A stretch of 6,198 nt of DNA from Ruminococcus sp. UBA3387 (GTDB taxonomy: Bacteria; Bacillota; Clostridia; Oscillospirales; Ruminococcaceae), in the NCBI GenBank assembly GCA_002358895.1, contig DEPR01000084.1, positions 1,787 through 7,984 of the forward strand. The letters run 5' to 3'. The position numbers were made by a program, and so were the translations under genes. The first letter of the stretch is position 1; the number at the start of each line of letters is the position of its first letter. The notes under the pieces are model-generated. The model searched no databases. It was not told where the DNA came from and was given only the letters and a program-made list of their open reading frames with translations. This document shows, in pieces, positions 5,814 to 6,198 of this stretch.

Positions 5814-6198
5814 TTATAAATTATGTTCCTGATAATAACAATCATCCTGCCATTTTATTGGGTTTTCATATATGTACTTAGCCAAAACATCATATTCTTT
5901 TGGCGAACGAATTACTCTGTCATAAAAAGATCTTTGCCATATTGAAAAACCCAATTCCTTTGTTACCAGAGTTTTAAATGACTTAATTATCTGTGATAAC
6001 GATTGCTTGTTTGTGTAGGGGACGATGCCCACATCGTCCCGTTTATCAGATATACGAATAATCATATGAATATGATTTGGCATTATTATATATTCTTTTA
6101 TCCCTGAAATACGTTTGATATATTTTTCAACTACCAAACCATATTCTGATAAACTATAATCATAATTGCTTTGCGACGGGGCGATGTGGGCATCGCCC
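5814..6198 (-). CDS. REP-associated tyrosine transposase (RAYT, Y1/HUH), 5'-truncated by window edge
   Basis: C-terminal 127 residues of a Y1-transposase-like protein (IS200/TnpA superfamily, RAYT branch), single-strand DNA nucleases proposed to move or process REP palindromes. The frame is open to base 6198; the TTG at 6137 is internal, and by family length about 50 N-terminal residues are missing. Visible motifs are IMPNHIHMII (metal-binding HUH histidines, visible residues 42 and 44), FSIWQRSFYDRVIR, and KYIYENPIKW, where Tyr108 aligns with the catalytic tyrosine that I place in E. coli YafM at VDYIYINP. Two REP-like palindromes lie inside the frame and are translated as GDAHIAPS and KRDDVGIVPYT. 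The catalytic motifs are intact, so the protein may be active if its N-terminus is complete. The stop (TAA, 5816-5814) is only 17 nt before the epimerase start on the same strand, with no terminator between. Confidence 0.85.
   Translation of the reverse strand, partial: GDAHIAPSQSNYDYSLSEYGLVVEKYIKRISGIKEYIIMPNHIHMIIRISDKRDDVGIVPYTNKQSLSQIIKSFKTLVTKELGFSIWQRSFYDRVIRSPKEYDVLAKYIYENPIKWQDDCYYQEHNL
6012..6041 (+). repeat. REP-like palindromic element, copy B, inside the RAYT gene
   Basis: A 30-nt unit: TGTGTAG (6012-6018), left arm GGGACGATG (6019-6027), loop CCCA (6028-6031), right arm CATCGTCCC (6032-6040), final G. The 9-bp stem is perfect, with GTAG directly 5' of it. It is antisense to the transposase gene and, being a multiple of three, keeps the frame open. 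Confidence 0.75.
6177..6198 (-). repeat. REP-like palindromic element, copy C, cut by the window edge
   Basis: On the minus strand: GGGCGATG (6198-6191), loop CCCA (6190-6187), CATCGCCCC (6186-6178), then G. Compared with copy B, one stem pair changes from A:T to G:C, a compensatory change. Orientation is opposite to copy B. The expected GTAG foot would lie just past the right edge. Confidence 0.65.

Noticed and set aside
5813..5841. Promoter-like TTGTTA (5841-5836), 17 nt, TATAAT (5818-5813) just before the epimerase
   Set aside because: The predicted transcript would begin inside the AAAGGAGAG ribosome site, leaving the strong site unusable. The TATAAT is also partly the end of the transposase reading frame.
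5814..6137. Complete small transposase starting at TTG 6137
   Set aside because: The frame stays open to the window edge and the residues upstream (SEYG before LVVEKYIK) look like normal family sequence, so this is a truncated view of a longer protein.

Overview
The window looks like chromosomal DNA of a plant-fibre-degrading gut Firmicute of the Ruminococcus (Oscillospiraceae) type, probably close to R. albus. The reasons are a cellobiose 2-epimerase that matches what I remember of the R. albus enzyme along its length, with the active-site residues at the same positions, a lipoprotein GH5 glucanase, strong AGGAG-type ribosome sites, and a TtcA-family protein and MazF of Firmicute type. The genus is an inference from protein features; no search was run.

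Layout. (1) 1-507, plus strand: the C-terminal part of a TtcA-family PP-loop tRNA-thiolation protein, cut by the left edge. (2) 646-996, plus strand: a MazF/EndoA-type mRNA endoribonuclease with no antitoxin gene beside it. (3) 997-1172: a convergent intergenic region with two identical 29-nt hairpin repeats (terminators) and, between them, a 30-nt REP-like element. (4) 1173-2648, minus strand: a membrane-anchored L,D-transpeptidase with its own extended -10 promoter at 2690-2718. (5) 5796 down to 2796, minus strand: a tight three-gene operon of cellobiose 2-epimerase, PHP-family metallo-phosphoesterase and GH5 lipoprotein (gaps of 12 and 13 nt), ending at a hairpin at 2761-2787. (6) 5814-6198, minus strand: the C-terminal part of a RAYT-type HUH (Y1) transposase, cut by the right edge and ending only 17 nt before the epimerase.

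How the genes fit together. The GH5 lipoprotein should cut beta-1,4-glucan or mannan chains at the cell surface. The epimerase should convert the reducing-end glucose of cello-oligosaccharides to mannose, or the reverse, in the cytoplasm. The PHP protein between them has an intact metal site but no known role in this pathway, and it is the least explained part of the operon.

The most interesting non-coding signal is a family of REP-like palindromes. Each full copy has a GTAG tetranucleotide directly 5' of a 9-position stem with a 4-nt loop, the architecture described for the targets of RAYT transposases in proteobacteria. One copy lies at 1083-1112. Two more lie in opposite orientation inside the reading frame of the RAYT gene itself.
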